Shown: in pieces, positions 53,464-62,029 of the stretch
Position numbering within the stretch: the first letter of the stretch is position 1
Layout: each line of letters starts with the position of its first letter
Origin: Dokdonella_A sp046347015
GTDB lineage: Bacteria > Pseudomonadota > Gammaproteobacteria > Xanthomonadales > Rhodanobacteraceae
Direction of reading: 5' to 3'
DNA: 64,000 bases
NCBI GenBank assembly: GCA_046347015.1
Contig: JAXMHA010000002.1
Location: 1-64,000 of the forward strand
Translations under genes and position numbers: made by a program
The notes under the pieces: generated by a model
Database searches by the model: none
Seen by the model: the letters and a program-made list of their open reading frames with translations, nothing else
Told to the model about the DNA's origin: nothing

Positions 53464-55104
53464 ATGCACGGCAACATTTCCCCGGGGACACCCGACGCCA
53501 TGGCGCGCAGGCTTGCCGGCCTCCCGCCGGAATGCGTCGCACGGCTGCGCGCGACGGTACAGGCGATCGACGCGGGCCATCTCGAAGCCGCCGCGACGCA
53601 GCTCGATGCGCTGTTGGCAGCGGCCCCCGGGCATCCGGAAATCCTGCGTCTGCTGGGCATCCTGCGCTTTCGCCAAAAACGCTTCGATGCGGCATTGGAT
53701 TGCTTCCGGCGCGTGCTGGCCGCGTGGCCGGAGGACGCGGCGACGCTTGGCAACGTCGGCACCATGCTCGCAGGCGTGGGCAACGACGGCCAGGCACTCG
53801 AAACATTTCGGCGCGCTGCCAGGGCGGATCCTGAGTCCGCTGGCGCGTGGTTCAACCTCGGCAATCAGCTCGAGGCCATGCGCGAACCCGAGGATGCTGC
53901 GGAAGCGTTTGCGCGCGCCGTCGAGCTCGAACCACGCCACGTCCCCGCGAGGATCCTGCATGCCGAAGCCTTGAACACGCTTGGCCGAACCGGCGCCGCC
54001 GAGCAATTTCGAGCGGCGATACGGACGGATCCGCACGCGGCCAAGGCCTGGCTCGGCCTCGCCAACCTCAAGGTCGAGCCACTCACGGAAGTCGAGCTCG
54101 AATCGCTCCACCGCGAGTTCGATCGGGCGCCCGCGGGATCGGCGGAGCGCACGATGTTCGGCTTCGCGCTCGGCAAGGCGCTCGAGGATCGGGGCCGGTA
54201 CGACCGCGCCTTCGCGACTTTCGCCGAAGCGTGCGCGGCCAAGCGCGCGACGCTGGAGTGGGACGCAGCAGCCTTCACCGCGCAGATGGAGAGGTGGACC
54301 GGGGTGCTCGCGCGCGGCACGACCGTCGCGGACGAATCGGACCTCGGCCGGGAGGCCATCTTCATCGTCGGCCTGCCGCGGTCGGGTACCACCCTGGTCG
54401 AACAAGTTCTCGCCGCACATCCGCAGGTCGAAGGCGCTGGTGAACTGCCCGACCTGCAGCTTGTCCTCGCCGCCGAATCGACGCGCCGGGGCCAGCCGTT
54501 CCCGGACTGGGTCGTCGCCGCGTCACCGGCTGACTGGTCGCGGCTTGGGCGCGAGTATCTAGCGCGCACCGCGCGCTGGCGCACGCGCGCGCCAGTCTTC
54601 ACCGACAAACGACCGGAGAACTGGGAGTTGATCGGTGCCGCATTCGCCATGCTGCCCGGCGCGCGGATCATCGACTGCCGCCGTGACCCGGTGGAAACCT
54701 GCTGGTCGTGCCTGAAGCAGTTGTTCCCCGAATCGCGGATGGCCGCAAGCTACGACGTACGCGAAATCGCCGCTTACCTGCGCGACCATGATGCAGCGAT
54801 CGACGCCCTGCAGGCGCGCCACGCGGACCGCATCCGGATCCAGTCACTCGAGGCCCTGGCCGCGGACGTCGAGGGACAGGCCCGGGGCTTGCTGGCGTTC
54901 TGCAACCTGCCATACGACGACGCCGTACTCCGCGCGCACGCCTCGGCGCGTGCGATCCGCACCCCGAGCGCAGCGCAAGTCAGGCAGCCGATTCGCCCCT
55001 CGCCACCGCTCGCTGGCTGCTATGGCGGACTGCTGGATCCGCTGCGCATGGCGTTGCGGGAACACGCATCCGGCGCCGATGTGGCGCTGGCGCAGCGCGA
55101 TTGA
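53464..55104 (+). CDS. TPR-containing sulfotransferase (copy 6)
   Basis: The 546-residue protein has TPR units over about residues 25-260. The sulfotransferase domain has PRSGTT at 305-310 and CRRDPVETCWSC, with the family block AIRTPSAAQVRQPIR and GGLLDPLRMAL near the end. TAACAT (53428-53433) could be its -10 box; the preceding terminator isolates it from the 50439 gene. It lies alone among the secreted paralogs rather than in the run at 39.9-46.2 kb, which is the main contextual link between sulfotransferases and secreted proteins here. Confidence 0.92.
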   Translation: MHGNISPGTPDAMARRLAGLPPECVARLRATVQAIDAGHLEAAATQLDALLAAAPGHPEILRLLGILRFRQKRFDAALDCFRRVLAAWPEDAATLGNVGTMLAGVGNDGQALETFRRAARADPESAGAWFNLGNQLEAMREPEDAAEAFARAVELEPRHVPARILHAEALNTLGRTGAAEQFRAAIRTDPHAAKAWLGLANLKVEPLTEVELESLHREFDRAPAGSAERTMFGFALGKALEDRGRYDRAFATFAEACAAKRATLEWDAAAFTAQMERWTGVLARGTTVADESDLGREAIFIVGLPRSGTTLVEQVLAAHPQVEGAGELPDLQLVLAAESTRRGQPFPDWVVAASPADWSRLGREYLARTARWRTRAPVFTDKRPENWELIGAAFAMLPGARIIDCRRDPVETCWSCLKQLFPESRMAASYDVREIAAYLRDHDAAIDALQARHADRIRIQSLEALAADVEGQARGLLAFCNLPYDDAVLRAHASARAIRTPSAAQVRQPIRPSPPLAGCYGGLLDPLRMALREHASGADVALAQRD

Positions 55105-55277
55105 CCGAATGACGCTGCGCGATTTCCGCAAGCGTCGGCACCCTCGAACCTGCGCGCGGATCGACGACCGGCCCGTCGTTCGATCCGTCGATCCCGTGTG
55201 CATGTCATCGCGCGCGGGAACGATGCGCAACACGGCGCCCGTGCTACGACTCCTGCGGTTCGATGACGCGATGCGTA

Positions 55278-55307
55278 TTGTCCCCATTCGCGTGGGGGTG
55301 CTACGTT
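55278..55307 (+). promoter_or_regulatory. Promoter of the 55383 gene (class B)
   Basis: TTGTCC (55278-55283), an 18-nt spacer and TACGTT with an upstream TG (55299-55307) form a promoter 76 nt before the ATG. The 62030 gene has the closely matching TTGCCC, 18 nt, TACGGT at the same distance, preceded in both by CGTA. Confidence 0.65.
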
Positions 55308-55382
55308 CGTAGGGTTGCAGATACGCAGCTTGTGTCCGCGGGTTGGCCGTCCCACAGGCATGCACAGGGAGGATCGCTCGTC

Positions 55383-58283
55383 ATGAAGGGTCCGCTCTCG
55401 GCACTTCCCGCCGCGGTGCTGTTGGCACTCGCAGGCTCCGCCGCCGAAGCCAACTCGCCGGCAATCCGGCAATCGGCCCACTCCAACACCCCACCGGCAC
55501 GCCCGGCATCGAGGCACCGCACCGCTCCCACCGGCTCGATCCTGCACGACCAGACCGGCGGCATGACCGGCGAAGGCTTCTTCGCCAACGAGATGACGTC
55601 GTCGTATTCGTCGCTGACCTCCCGCGGCGCCGACGACTTCATCGTGCCGACCGGCCAGACCTGGACCGTCAACGGATTCGTGATTCCCTACGTCCAGACG
55701 GCCGCGTCGCGCCTGCCGGCATCCGCGGATGTCCTGGTGCACAACGATGACGGCAGCGGCCATCCGGGCCCCACGGTGCTCTGCGACGGCACCGGCACGC
55801 CGGGCACCGCCACCAGCGCGGTGTTCTCGTTCACGCTGGCGACGCCGTGCGTCCTGCAGGCCGGAACGTATTGGCTCGACTTCGCGTTTGCCGACATCGA
55901 CCTCACCGACTACACGTTCTGGCTCGCGAATGGTCCGATCGCCGGCCAGCCGGCCGTGTGGCAGAACCCGGGTGGCGGCTTCGGCGTCACCTGCAGCAAT
56001 GCATGGCACGACTTCGCCACCTGCTTCACCACCGTGCCGTCGAGCCTCGCCGGTGGCGACTTCGCATTCCAGGTCATCGGCAACGCCAGCTCGCCGACCG
56101 CTTGCAGTGCGTCGAGCCCGACCTGCCTCACCGTCGGCATGGCGCTCGACAATGGCGATCCGGCCGAGTGCGGCACCGCGACGTCGCTGTCGGCCACCGC
56201 GGGCGACAAGATCAACACCTGCTTCACCTTCACCAACAACACCGCGGGCTCGCTCGACTACCACACGCTGTCCGACAACCTCGACGGCAACCTCTTCACC
56301 CTGCTGAACCAGGCCGTCCCGGGCGGCGGCGGCACGTACCAGTACAACTCCATCGCCACCGCCAACGACACCGGCACCTTCGCGCACACCGCGACCTGGA
56401 CCGCGCAGGACACGCGGCAGGGTTACACGGTGACTTCGAATGCCGGCACGTCATCGAACCCGGACTTCATCGACATTTCGGCCTCCGGCACGGCGTTGAG
56501 CCTCAGCGACAGCGCATCTGCCGGCGTCACGATGCCATTTTCGTTCGTGTTCTACGGGGAGTCGTCGAACGCCATTTGCGTCAACAACAACGGCTTCATC
56601 TCGTTCGACAACACCGACTCGTCGTGCCTCAACATCTTCGGCAACAACTTCAGCCTGCCCACGGTGGAAGTCACCGGCCCCGTGTTGTTTCCGTTCTGGG
56701 ACGATCTCGCGTCCGCGGGCAACGTGTATGTCGGCGCGGCGCCCGGCGGCGACCCGTACGTGGTGCAATGGCAGGACAAAGACGTCTTCAACTCGACGGT
56801 CAGTCCGCCGTACACGTTCGAAGTGCAGATGTGGCAGGACGGTACGATCAGGTTTGCCTACGAGGTCATGTCCGGCGGTTCGCAGCATCACAACGGTCTG
56901 TCGGCCACCGTCGGACTGCAGCAGGACTCGTCGTACGCCAACCAGTACTCGTACAACTCACCGGTGGTTCCCGACTACGGCACGCTGGCCTGGACACCGG
57001 TCAACCCGAACGTGCATGCGGCAAGCGCAAGCTACACGTTGAATGTCGGGGCTCCGGTCCTGGCCCCGAGCCCGACCGCGCTGTCCGGCAGCGCGGCGCC
57101 CGATGCGTCGACGACCACGACGCTGGACATCGGCAACACCGGCAACCGCGACCTGATCTGGAGCCTCGCGGAGGCGCCCGCCCCGGCGGGAAACGCACAC
57201 TTCCCGGCTCATCCGGCGCACTGGGCTCCGCGTCGCCCCGCCGCCGGCATCCACGACGGTCGAGTGCCGCGATCCCCGGTCCTGCCGGGCAAGCCGGTCC
57301 CGCGCGCGGCGCAGCACGTGTCGCATGGCCGCGGCGTTTCAGCCGTACCGGCATTCGGCCAGACGTTCACGATGTTCGGGTCGGCCTACGTCGCCCTCGA
57401 TGCCGCCAACCCGGGCACGCTGCAGACGATTGCTGCTTCGATGACGACCAGCTTCTTCGCCGGAACGTTCGCCAACAACGACTTCTCGACCGAATACGCG
57501 ATTTTGAACCCGGGCAACGACCTCTACGCCATCGATACCGCCACTGGCGCGATCGAGGCCATTGGCCCGACCGGCTTGAACGGCAACGTGTCCGGCATGC
57601 GTTGGGACGCCAGCACGGGCGTTGCCTATGCCATGGCGGAGTCGTGCGGAACCGCCTCGTCGCTGTACACGATCGACCTCGGCACCGGCGCCACCACGCT
57701 GGTCGGTTCGAGTTCCGGCACGTGCATCATCGACATCGCGATCGATCCGGATGGCAACCTGTATGGCGTCGACCTCATGCCGTATGCGCTGGTCGCCATC
57801 GACAAGACCACCGGTGCCACGCAGCCCATCGGTTCACTCGGTTTCAACGCCGGCTACGCGGAAGGGTTGGACTTCGACCCCTCGACCGGTGCGTTGTATT
57901 TCGCCGGCTACGACACCGACACCTTTCTCGGCGGAATGTACACGATCGATCTCGCCACCGGCGCCGCCACGCTGATCGGACCGATCGGACCGGACGGCGA
58001 CGAAATGGATGCCTTCGCCATCGCGATCCCGAGCACCCAGTGCGTGAACGCAACCGATGTACCGTGGCTGTCCGAGGACGTCAGCGGCGGCACGACAGCG
58101 CCGGGAACCACATCACCAGTCACCGTGACGATGGACGCAACCGGTCTTTCCCCCGGCACGTATGCCGGCAGCCTGTGCATCGCATCGAACGACCTGACGC
58201 AGCGGAACGTCTCGGTGCCGGTCACGTTCACCGTCACCGCCGCCGCCGCGGACATCGTCTTCGAAAACGGCTTCGACCCCTGA
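55383..58283 (+). CDS. Secreted multidomain protein with NIDO-like and beta-propeller domains and VFENGFDP tail (class B)
   Basis: The 966-residue paralog of the 50439 protein keeps every domain in order: signal peptide (ALPAAVLLALAGSAAEA), cysteine-bearing beta domain, Ig-like repeat, nidogen-like domain (MPFSFVFYGESSNAI, LFPFWDDLA), Ig-like strands, a long Pro/His/Arg linker (about residues 600-650), propeller (YTIDLGTGATTLVG, YTIDLATGAATLIG), a final Ig-like domain and ADIVFENGFDP. Acidic tyrosines such as DLTDYTFW and VVPDYGTLAW are possible sulfation sites, which is speculative. GGGAGG precedes the ATG. No tandem-hairpin terminator follows, unlike class A genes. Confidence 0.85.
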   Translation: MKGPLSALPAAVLLALAGSAAEANSPAIRQSAHSNTPPARPASRHRTAPTGSILHDQTGGMTGEGFFANEMTSSYSSLTSRGADDFIVPTGQTWTVNGFVIPYVQTAASRLPASADVLVHNDDGSGHPGPTVLCDGTGTPGTATSAVFSFTLATPCVLQAGTYWLDFAFADIDLTDYTFWLANGPIAGQPAVWQNPGGGFGVTCSNAWHDFATCFTTVPSSLAGGDFAFQVIGNASSPTACSASSPTCLTVGMALDNGDPAECGTATSLSATAGDKINTCFTFTNNTAGSLDYHTLSDNLDGNLFTLLNQAVPGGGGTYQYNSIATANDTGTFAHTATWTAQDTRQGYTVTSNAGTSSNPDFIDISASGTALSLSDSASAGVTMPFSFVFYGESSNAICVNNNGFISFDNTDSSCLNIFGNNFSLPTVEVTGPVLFPFWDDLASAGNVYVGAAPGGDPYVVQWQDKDVFNSTVSPPYTFEVQMWQDGTIRFAYEVMSGGSQHHNGLSATVGLQQDSSYANQYSYNSPVVPDYGTLAWTPVNPNVHAASASYTLNVGAPVLAPSPTALSGSAAPDASTTTTLDIGNTGNRDLIWSLAEAPAPAGNAHFPAHPAHWAPRRPAAGIHDGRVPRSPVLPGKPVPRAAQHVSHGRGVSAVPAFGQTFTMFGSAYVALDAANPGTLQTIAASMTTSFFAGTFANNDFSTEYAILNPGNDLYAIDTATGAIEAIGPTGLNGNVSGMRWDASTGVAYAMAESCGTASSLYTIDLGTGATTLVGSSSGTCIIDIAIDPDGNLYGVDLMPYALVAIDKTTGATQPIGSLGFNAGYAEGLDFDPSTGALYFAGYDTDTFLGGMYTIDLATGAATLIGPIGPDGDEMDAFAIAIPSTQCVNATDVPWLSEDVSGGTTAPGTTSPVTVTMDATGLSPGTYAGSLCIASNDLTQRNVSVPVTFTVTAAAADIVFENGFDP

Positions 58284-58783
58284 GCCAGCCACCCCGCTTG
58301 CGCGGCGGCCCACCCGTTCCCGCGCCACCCGCAATGGACGGCACTTTTCATGTCGGGCCGGTGTCGGGATTCGCAAGGCCACCCCGATCCGCAAGCCGGG
58401 ACCGACCAGCACGAGCCCGGTCGGGGTGAATGCAGAACCCCGACGTCGTCGCGTACCGTCGTGACTTCGCCATCCCACGCTGCGGCATCGCATCCCGGCA
58501 CCGCCGATGCGAACCGCAACGACTTCCGAAATCACTGCACTTTGCATGTCGATTCACCCGGTCCAGCGTAGTCGAGGAAATGGTTATTTCATATATAGCG
58601 CACAACATATATGTAACATGTTAGGCTGCGCGCCGGTACCGCGCTCGGGGGCGGTCCGGCCCGCACCGCAGGCGTTGGCGCAAGGCGCACTCGGCGACAC
58701 CGAACCACGCGACCGGTACCGGATAGGCGACATGCGTTCGCGCATGCCATGGATGCCAGCAGCCTTCTTCGGAGCAACCCACA
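58284..58783. promoter_or_regulatory. Intergenic leader of the 58784 gene with AT-rich palindromes
   Basis: No gene is seen in this 500-bp gap. A short AT-rich island (about 58583-58623), unusual in this GC-rich DNA, carries two overlapping perfect palindromes: ACATATATGT (58605-58614) and TAACATGTTA (58614-58623). The extended -10 TGTTAGGCT (58619-58627) overlaps the second, so these could be operators. Two GGTACC sites, at 58635 and 58715, are again exactly 80 nt apart and 16 nt after the -10 start, as before the 50439 gene. Confidence 0.55.
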
Positions 58784-61318
58784 ATGAAGGGACCACTTAC
58801 ACTGCTTTCCACCGCGGTGCTGCTCGCGCTCGCGGGTTCCACCGCCGATGCCACGTCACCGGCGATCCAGAGATCGATTCACACCAGCACGCCAGCACCA
58901 CGACCAGCCTCGCAGCACCGCCAGGCGCCGGCCGGCGGGATCCTGTGGGATCAGACCGCGGGCATGACCGGGCAAAACTTCCTGGTCGCCACATTCTCGA
59001 CTTCCGCGTATGCCGTTTATTCCTCGCAAGGCGCCGATGACTTCGTCGTGCCGAGCGGCCAGACGTGGACGGTCAACGGCTTCGTGCTGCCGGTAGCCAT
59101 CGGGACCTCGAGTCCGCCGACGACCGGCAATCCGCGGGTGTGGAGCGATGATGGCGACGGCCACCCGGGCACGACGCTCGCCTGCGATGGCACCAACACG
59201 CCGATCACGTTCGCCAACGATACCGTCTCGATGACGCTGGCGACGCCGTGCGTGCTGCCGGAAGGAAGCTACTGGTTCGAGTTTTCGACCAACGCCAACA
59301 CGTCGAACTACTTCGTGTGGTGGATGGTGAATGGCCCGATCGCCAACCAGCCGGGCCAGTGGCAGAACCCGAACGGCGGCTTCGAAACCGCCTGCAGCGC
59401 ATGGAGCGACCTCGCGGCCTGCTTCCCGAGCGTGCCGTCGAGCCAGATCGGCGGCGACTGGGCCTTCCAGATCATCGGCAACGCGTCCTCGCCCGCACCC
59501 TGCACCTCCAGCAGCCTGACCTGCCTCACCGTCGGCATGGCGCTGTACGACAGCAGCAACCCGACCCAGTGCGGCACCGCGACCTACCTGTTTGCGGCCA
59601 TGGGCGATCTCATCAACATTTGCTACACCTTCACCAACTACACCTCGGAGACGCTCGACTACCACACGCTGTCCGACAACCTCTACGGCACCGTCTTCGC
59701 CTCGTTCAGCAACCCCGTCTTCGGCGGCGGCGGTACCATGCAGGTCAACAGCACGCGCGGTTTTTCCGTGAACGGCATCTTCACGCCCACCGCGACGTGG
59801 ATCGCGCAGGACGTGCCCCCGAATTACAGCGTCACGTCGTCCGCCGGGGCGTCGTCGTCGAACCCGAACTTCATCGACATCACCGTATCGGGCACGGCGC
59901 TCAGCCTGTTCGACTCCGAATTCGGCGTCGGCATCACGATGCCGTTCTCGATCCCGCTGTACGGGCAGGTCTCGAACGCGCTGTGCGTCGACGCCAATGG
60001 CTGGATCACGTTCGGCACCACCAGCAGCCTCTGCTATGGCGCCTGGTCCAACTCCTCGCTGCCCACGTCTTCGTTCAGCACCCCGGTGATCTTCCCGTAC
60101 TGGGACGACATGGGCAGCGGCGGCACCGTGTACACGGGCGTCGCCCCTGGCGGTGACCCGTTCGTGATCGAGTACTACAACCGCAATTATTATGGCGATT
60201 CATCCTCGATCACCCCGCCACTGACGTTCGAAGTGCAGTTGTGGCAGGACGGCACGATCAAGTTCGCGTACGACACCGTGTCCGGCGGCCCCGGCCACGC
60301 CAACGGCGTCTCGGCAACCATCGGCCTGCAGCATGACCAGTCGTTCGCCAACCAGTGGTCGTACAACTCCTCGGCGGTCAGCGACTACCTGACCCTGACA
60401 TGGACACCGAACCACCCGACTGTGTATGCGGCCACCGCCGGCTACACGATCAATGTCGGCGCGGGGGCGGCGACGGTCAGCCCGGCGGCGTTGTCCGGCA
60501 GCGCAGCGCCCGGCGACACCACCACGGCGACGCTGGCCATCGGCAACACCGGCAACCGTGACCTGGTCTGGTACATCGGCGAGGCCCCGGCCAACGCGCC
60601 GCCCAAACTTCCGGAGCAACCAGCGCGCGTCACGCCCCGGGGCCACGCAATGGGCACCCCTCCGGCCGACATTGGACACGTCGATCCACGCAAGCGCGCC
60701 AGCGCGCTCGCGGCAGCCCGGCGCCATCCGCCCCACCATGCCCCCGCCGGGTCGCCGGTACCGGCATTCGGCGAGACCTACACGTCGTCGGGCGTCGCGT
60801 ACGTCGCGTTCGATGCGGCCGATCCTGGCACCTTGCAGACGATCAACGCGTCGATGGGAACGAATTTCTTCGCCGGCACTTTCGCCAGCAACGACTTCTC
60901 GACCGAGTACGCGATTTCCTACCCGGACGGTGATCTCGTCGCAATCGACACGTCGACGGGCGCACTCCAGGTCATCGGCAATACCGGCTTCGGCAGCAGC
61001 TTGACCGGCATCCGCTGGGATCCGACCAGCGGCATGACCTACGCGATGGCCAGTTCGTGCGGAGGCCCTTCGTCGCTGTATACGTTGGACCTCGGCACCG
61101 GTGCGACGACGCTGGTCGGCAGCACGAGCGAGAGCACCTGCATCATCGACATCGCCATCGATCCGTACGGCGCGATGTACGGCGTCGATGCCCTCACCAG
61201 TTCCTTGGTGCGGATCTACAAGAACACCGGCGCTTCGCAAACCATCGGCCCGCTCGGCAGCACCGATGCCAATTTCGGCGAAGGCCTCGACTTTGATCAG
61301 GCCACCGGCACGCTGTAG
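58784..61318 (+). CDS. Secreted multidomain protein, class A paralog truncated by an in-frame TAG
   Basis: The 844-residue frame has the same signal peptide (STAVLLALAGSTADA) and domain order as the 50439 protein: cysteine-bearing beta domain, Ig-like repeat, nidogen-like domain (MPFSIPLYGQVSNAL, IFPYWDDMG), Ig-like strands and most of the propeller. It stops at TAG (61316-61318) after DQATGTL, exactly where paralogs read LYFAG. Downstream, the same frame stays open for 128 more codons and completes the protein, including the C-terminal tail. The product as read lacks the last blade, the final Ig-like domain and the tail. CGGAG precedes the ATG. Confidence 0.82.
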   Translation: MKGPLTLLSTAVLLALAGSTADATSPAIQRSIHTSTPAPRPASQHRQAPAGGILWDQTAGMTGQNFLVATFSTSAYAVYSSQGADDFVVPSGQTWTVNGFVLPVAIGTSSPPTTGNPRVWSDDGDGHPGTTLACDGTNTPITFANDTVSMTLATPCVLPEGSYWFEFSTNANTSNYFVWWMVNGPIANQPGQWQNPNGGFETACSAWSDLAACFPSVPSSQIGGDWAFQIIGNASSPAPCTSSSLTCLTVGMALYDSSNPTQCGTATYLFAAMGDLINICYTFTNYTSETLDYHTLSDNLYGTVFASFSNPVFGGGGTMQVNSTRGFSVNGIFTPTATWIAQDVPPNYSVTSSAGASSSNPNFIDITVSGTALSLFDSEFGVGITMPFSIPLYGQVSNALCVDANGWITFGTTSSLCYGAWSNSSLPTSSFSTPVIFPYWDDMGSGGTVYTGVAPGGDPFVIEYYNRNYYGDSSSITPPLTFEVQLWQDGTIKFAYDTVSGGPGHANGVSATIGLQHDQSFANQWSYNSSAVSDYLTLTWTPNHPTVYAATAGYTINVGAGAATVSPAALSGSAAPGDTTTATLAIGNTGNRDLVWYIGEAPANAPPKLPEQPARVTPRGHAMGTPPADIGHVDPRKRASALAAARRHPPHHAPAGSPVPAFGETYTSSGVAYVAFDAADPGTLQTINASMGTNFFAGTFASNDFSTEYAISYPDGDLVAIDTSTGALQVIGNTGFGSSLTGIRWDPTSGMTYAMASSCGGPSSLYTLDLGTGATTLVGSTSESTCIIDIAIDPYGAMYGVDALTSSLVRIYKNTGASQTIGPLGSTDANFGEGLDFDQATGTL

Positions 61319-61705
61319 CGCTTCGCGGGGCTCGACTACAACAACGCCTACCTCGGCACCATGTACACGATCGATACGGCAACCGGTTTCGCGACCGCGA
61401 TCGGGTTGATCGGGCCGGATGGCGTCAATCTGGGCGCGATGGTGATCGCGGTGCCGTCGAACCCGTGCTCGATGCCATCCGACGTGCCATGGTTGTCCGA
61501 GGATGCCAGTACCGGCACGACGCCACCGGGAGGCTCGTCCACGGTCACCGTGACGATGGATGCCACCAGCCTTGCGGACGGAACGTACACCGGCAACGTC
61601 TGCGTGTGGAGCTACGATCCGATCCATCCCCTCATCGCAGTGCCAGTCACGTTCACGGTCGGCGGCAACGACACCGTGTTCGAGAATGGTTTCGACGGAC
61701 CCTGA
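61319..61705 (+). pseudogene. In-frame continuation of the 58784 gene after its amber codon
   Basis: Immediately after the TAG, the same frame encodes RFAGLDYNNAYLGTMYTIDT, then PSDVPWLSEDAS, the last Ig-like domain, and the ending NDTVFENGFDGP, matching the paralogs with no further break. The full product would be about 973 residues if the TAG were read through or were TAC. A separate start at 61361 is possible on paper but would lack export signals, so independent expression is unlikely. Confidence 0.7.
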
Positions 61706-61715
61706 TGCCACGCAT

Positions 61716-61780
61716 CCGCCGCCGCATGGACGCGGCGGTGAGTGGATCCTCGCGCCGCCCACCGGGGCGGCGCTTTTTTT
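61716..61780 (+). terminator. Tandem-hairpin terminator after the 58784 gene
   Basis: CCGCCGC / GCGGCGG, then GCGCCGCCC / GGGCGGCGC (61752-61773) and seven T residues (61774-61780). It is nearly the same sequence as the terminator after 49977. The gap to the next gene (61781-62029) holds a promoter and no gene. Confidence 0.9.
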
Positions 61781-61923
61781 GCCCGCGCGGGCCACCGGCA
61801 TTCCTTCGCTCGCTGCGACCGGGGTGAAGGCAATGGATCCCGGCGTCATCGCGCAACGCACCCGCACCTGTCGGCCATCGCTGCGACCGGCTCGACATGC
61901 ATTCCCCGATGCCGCGACGCGTA

Positions 61924-61953
61924 TTGCCCGGCGACGAGTGGCGGTGTTACGGT
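61924..61953 (+). promoter_or_regulatory. Promoter of the 62030 gene (class B)
   Basis: TTGCCC (61924-61929), an 18-nt spacer and TACGGT with an upstream TG (61945-61953) lie 77 nt before the ATG. Sequence and spacing match the promoter before the 55383 gene. Confidence 0.65.
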
Positions 61954-62029
61954 CGCATGGATTGCGGAATCGTCACGTGTCTCCGCGCGCTGCCCGCATC
62001 CCCTGCTTCCGGAAGAAGGGTCACCCGCC

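Noticed and set aside
61361..61705. Independent small gene starting at ATG 61361
   Set aside because: It is in the same frame as the 58784 gene after its TAG and encodes only that protein's last domain and tail, without an export signal.
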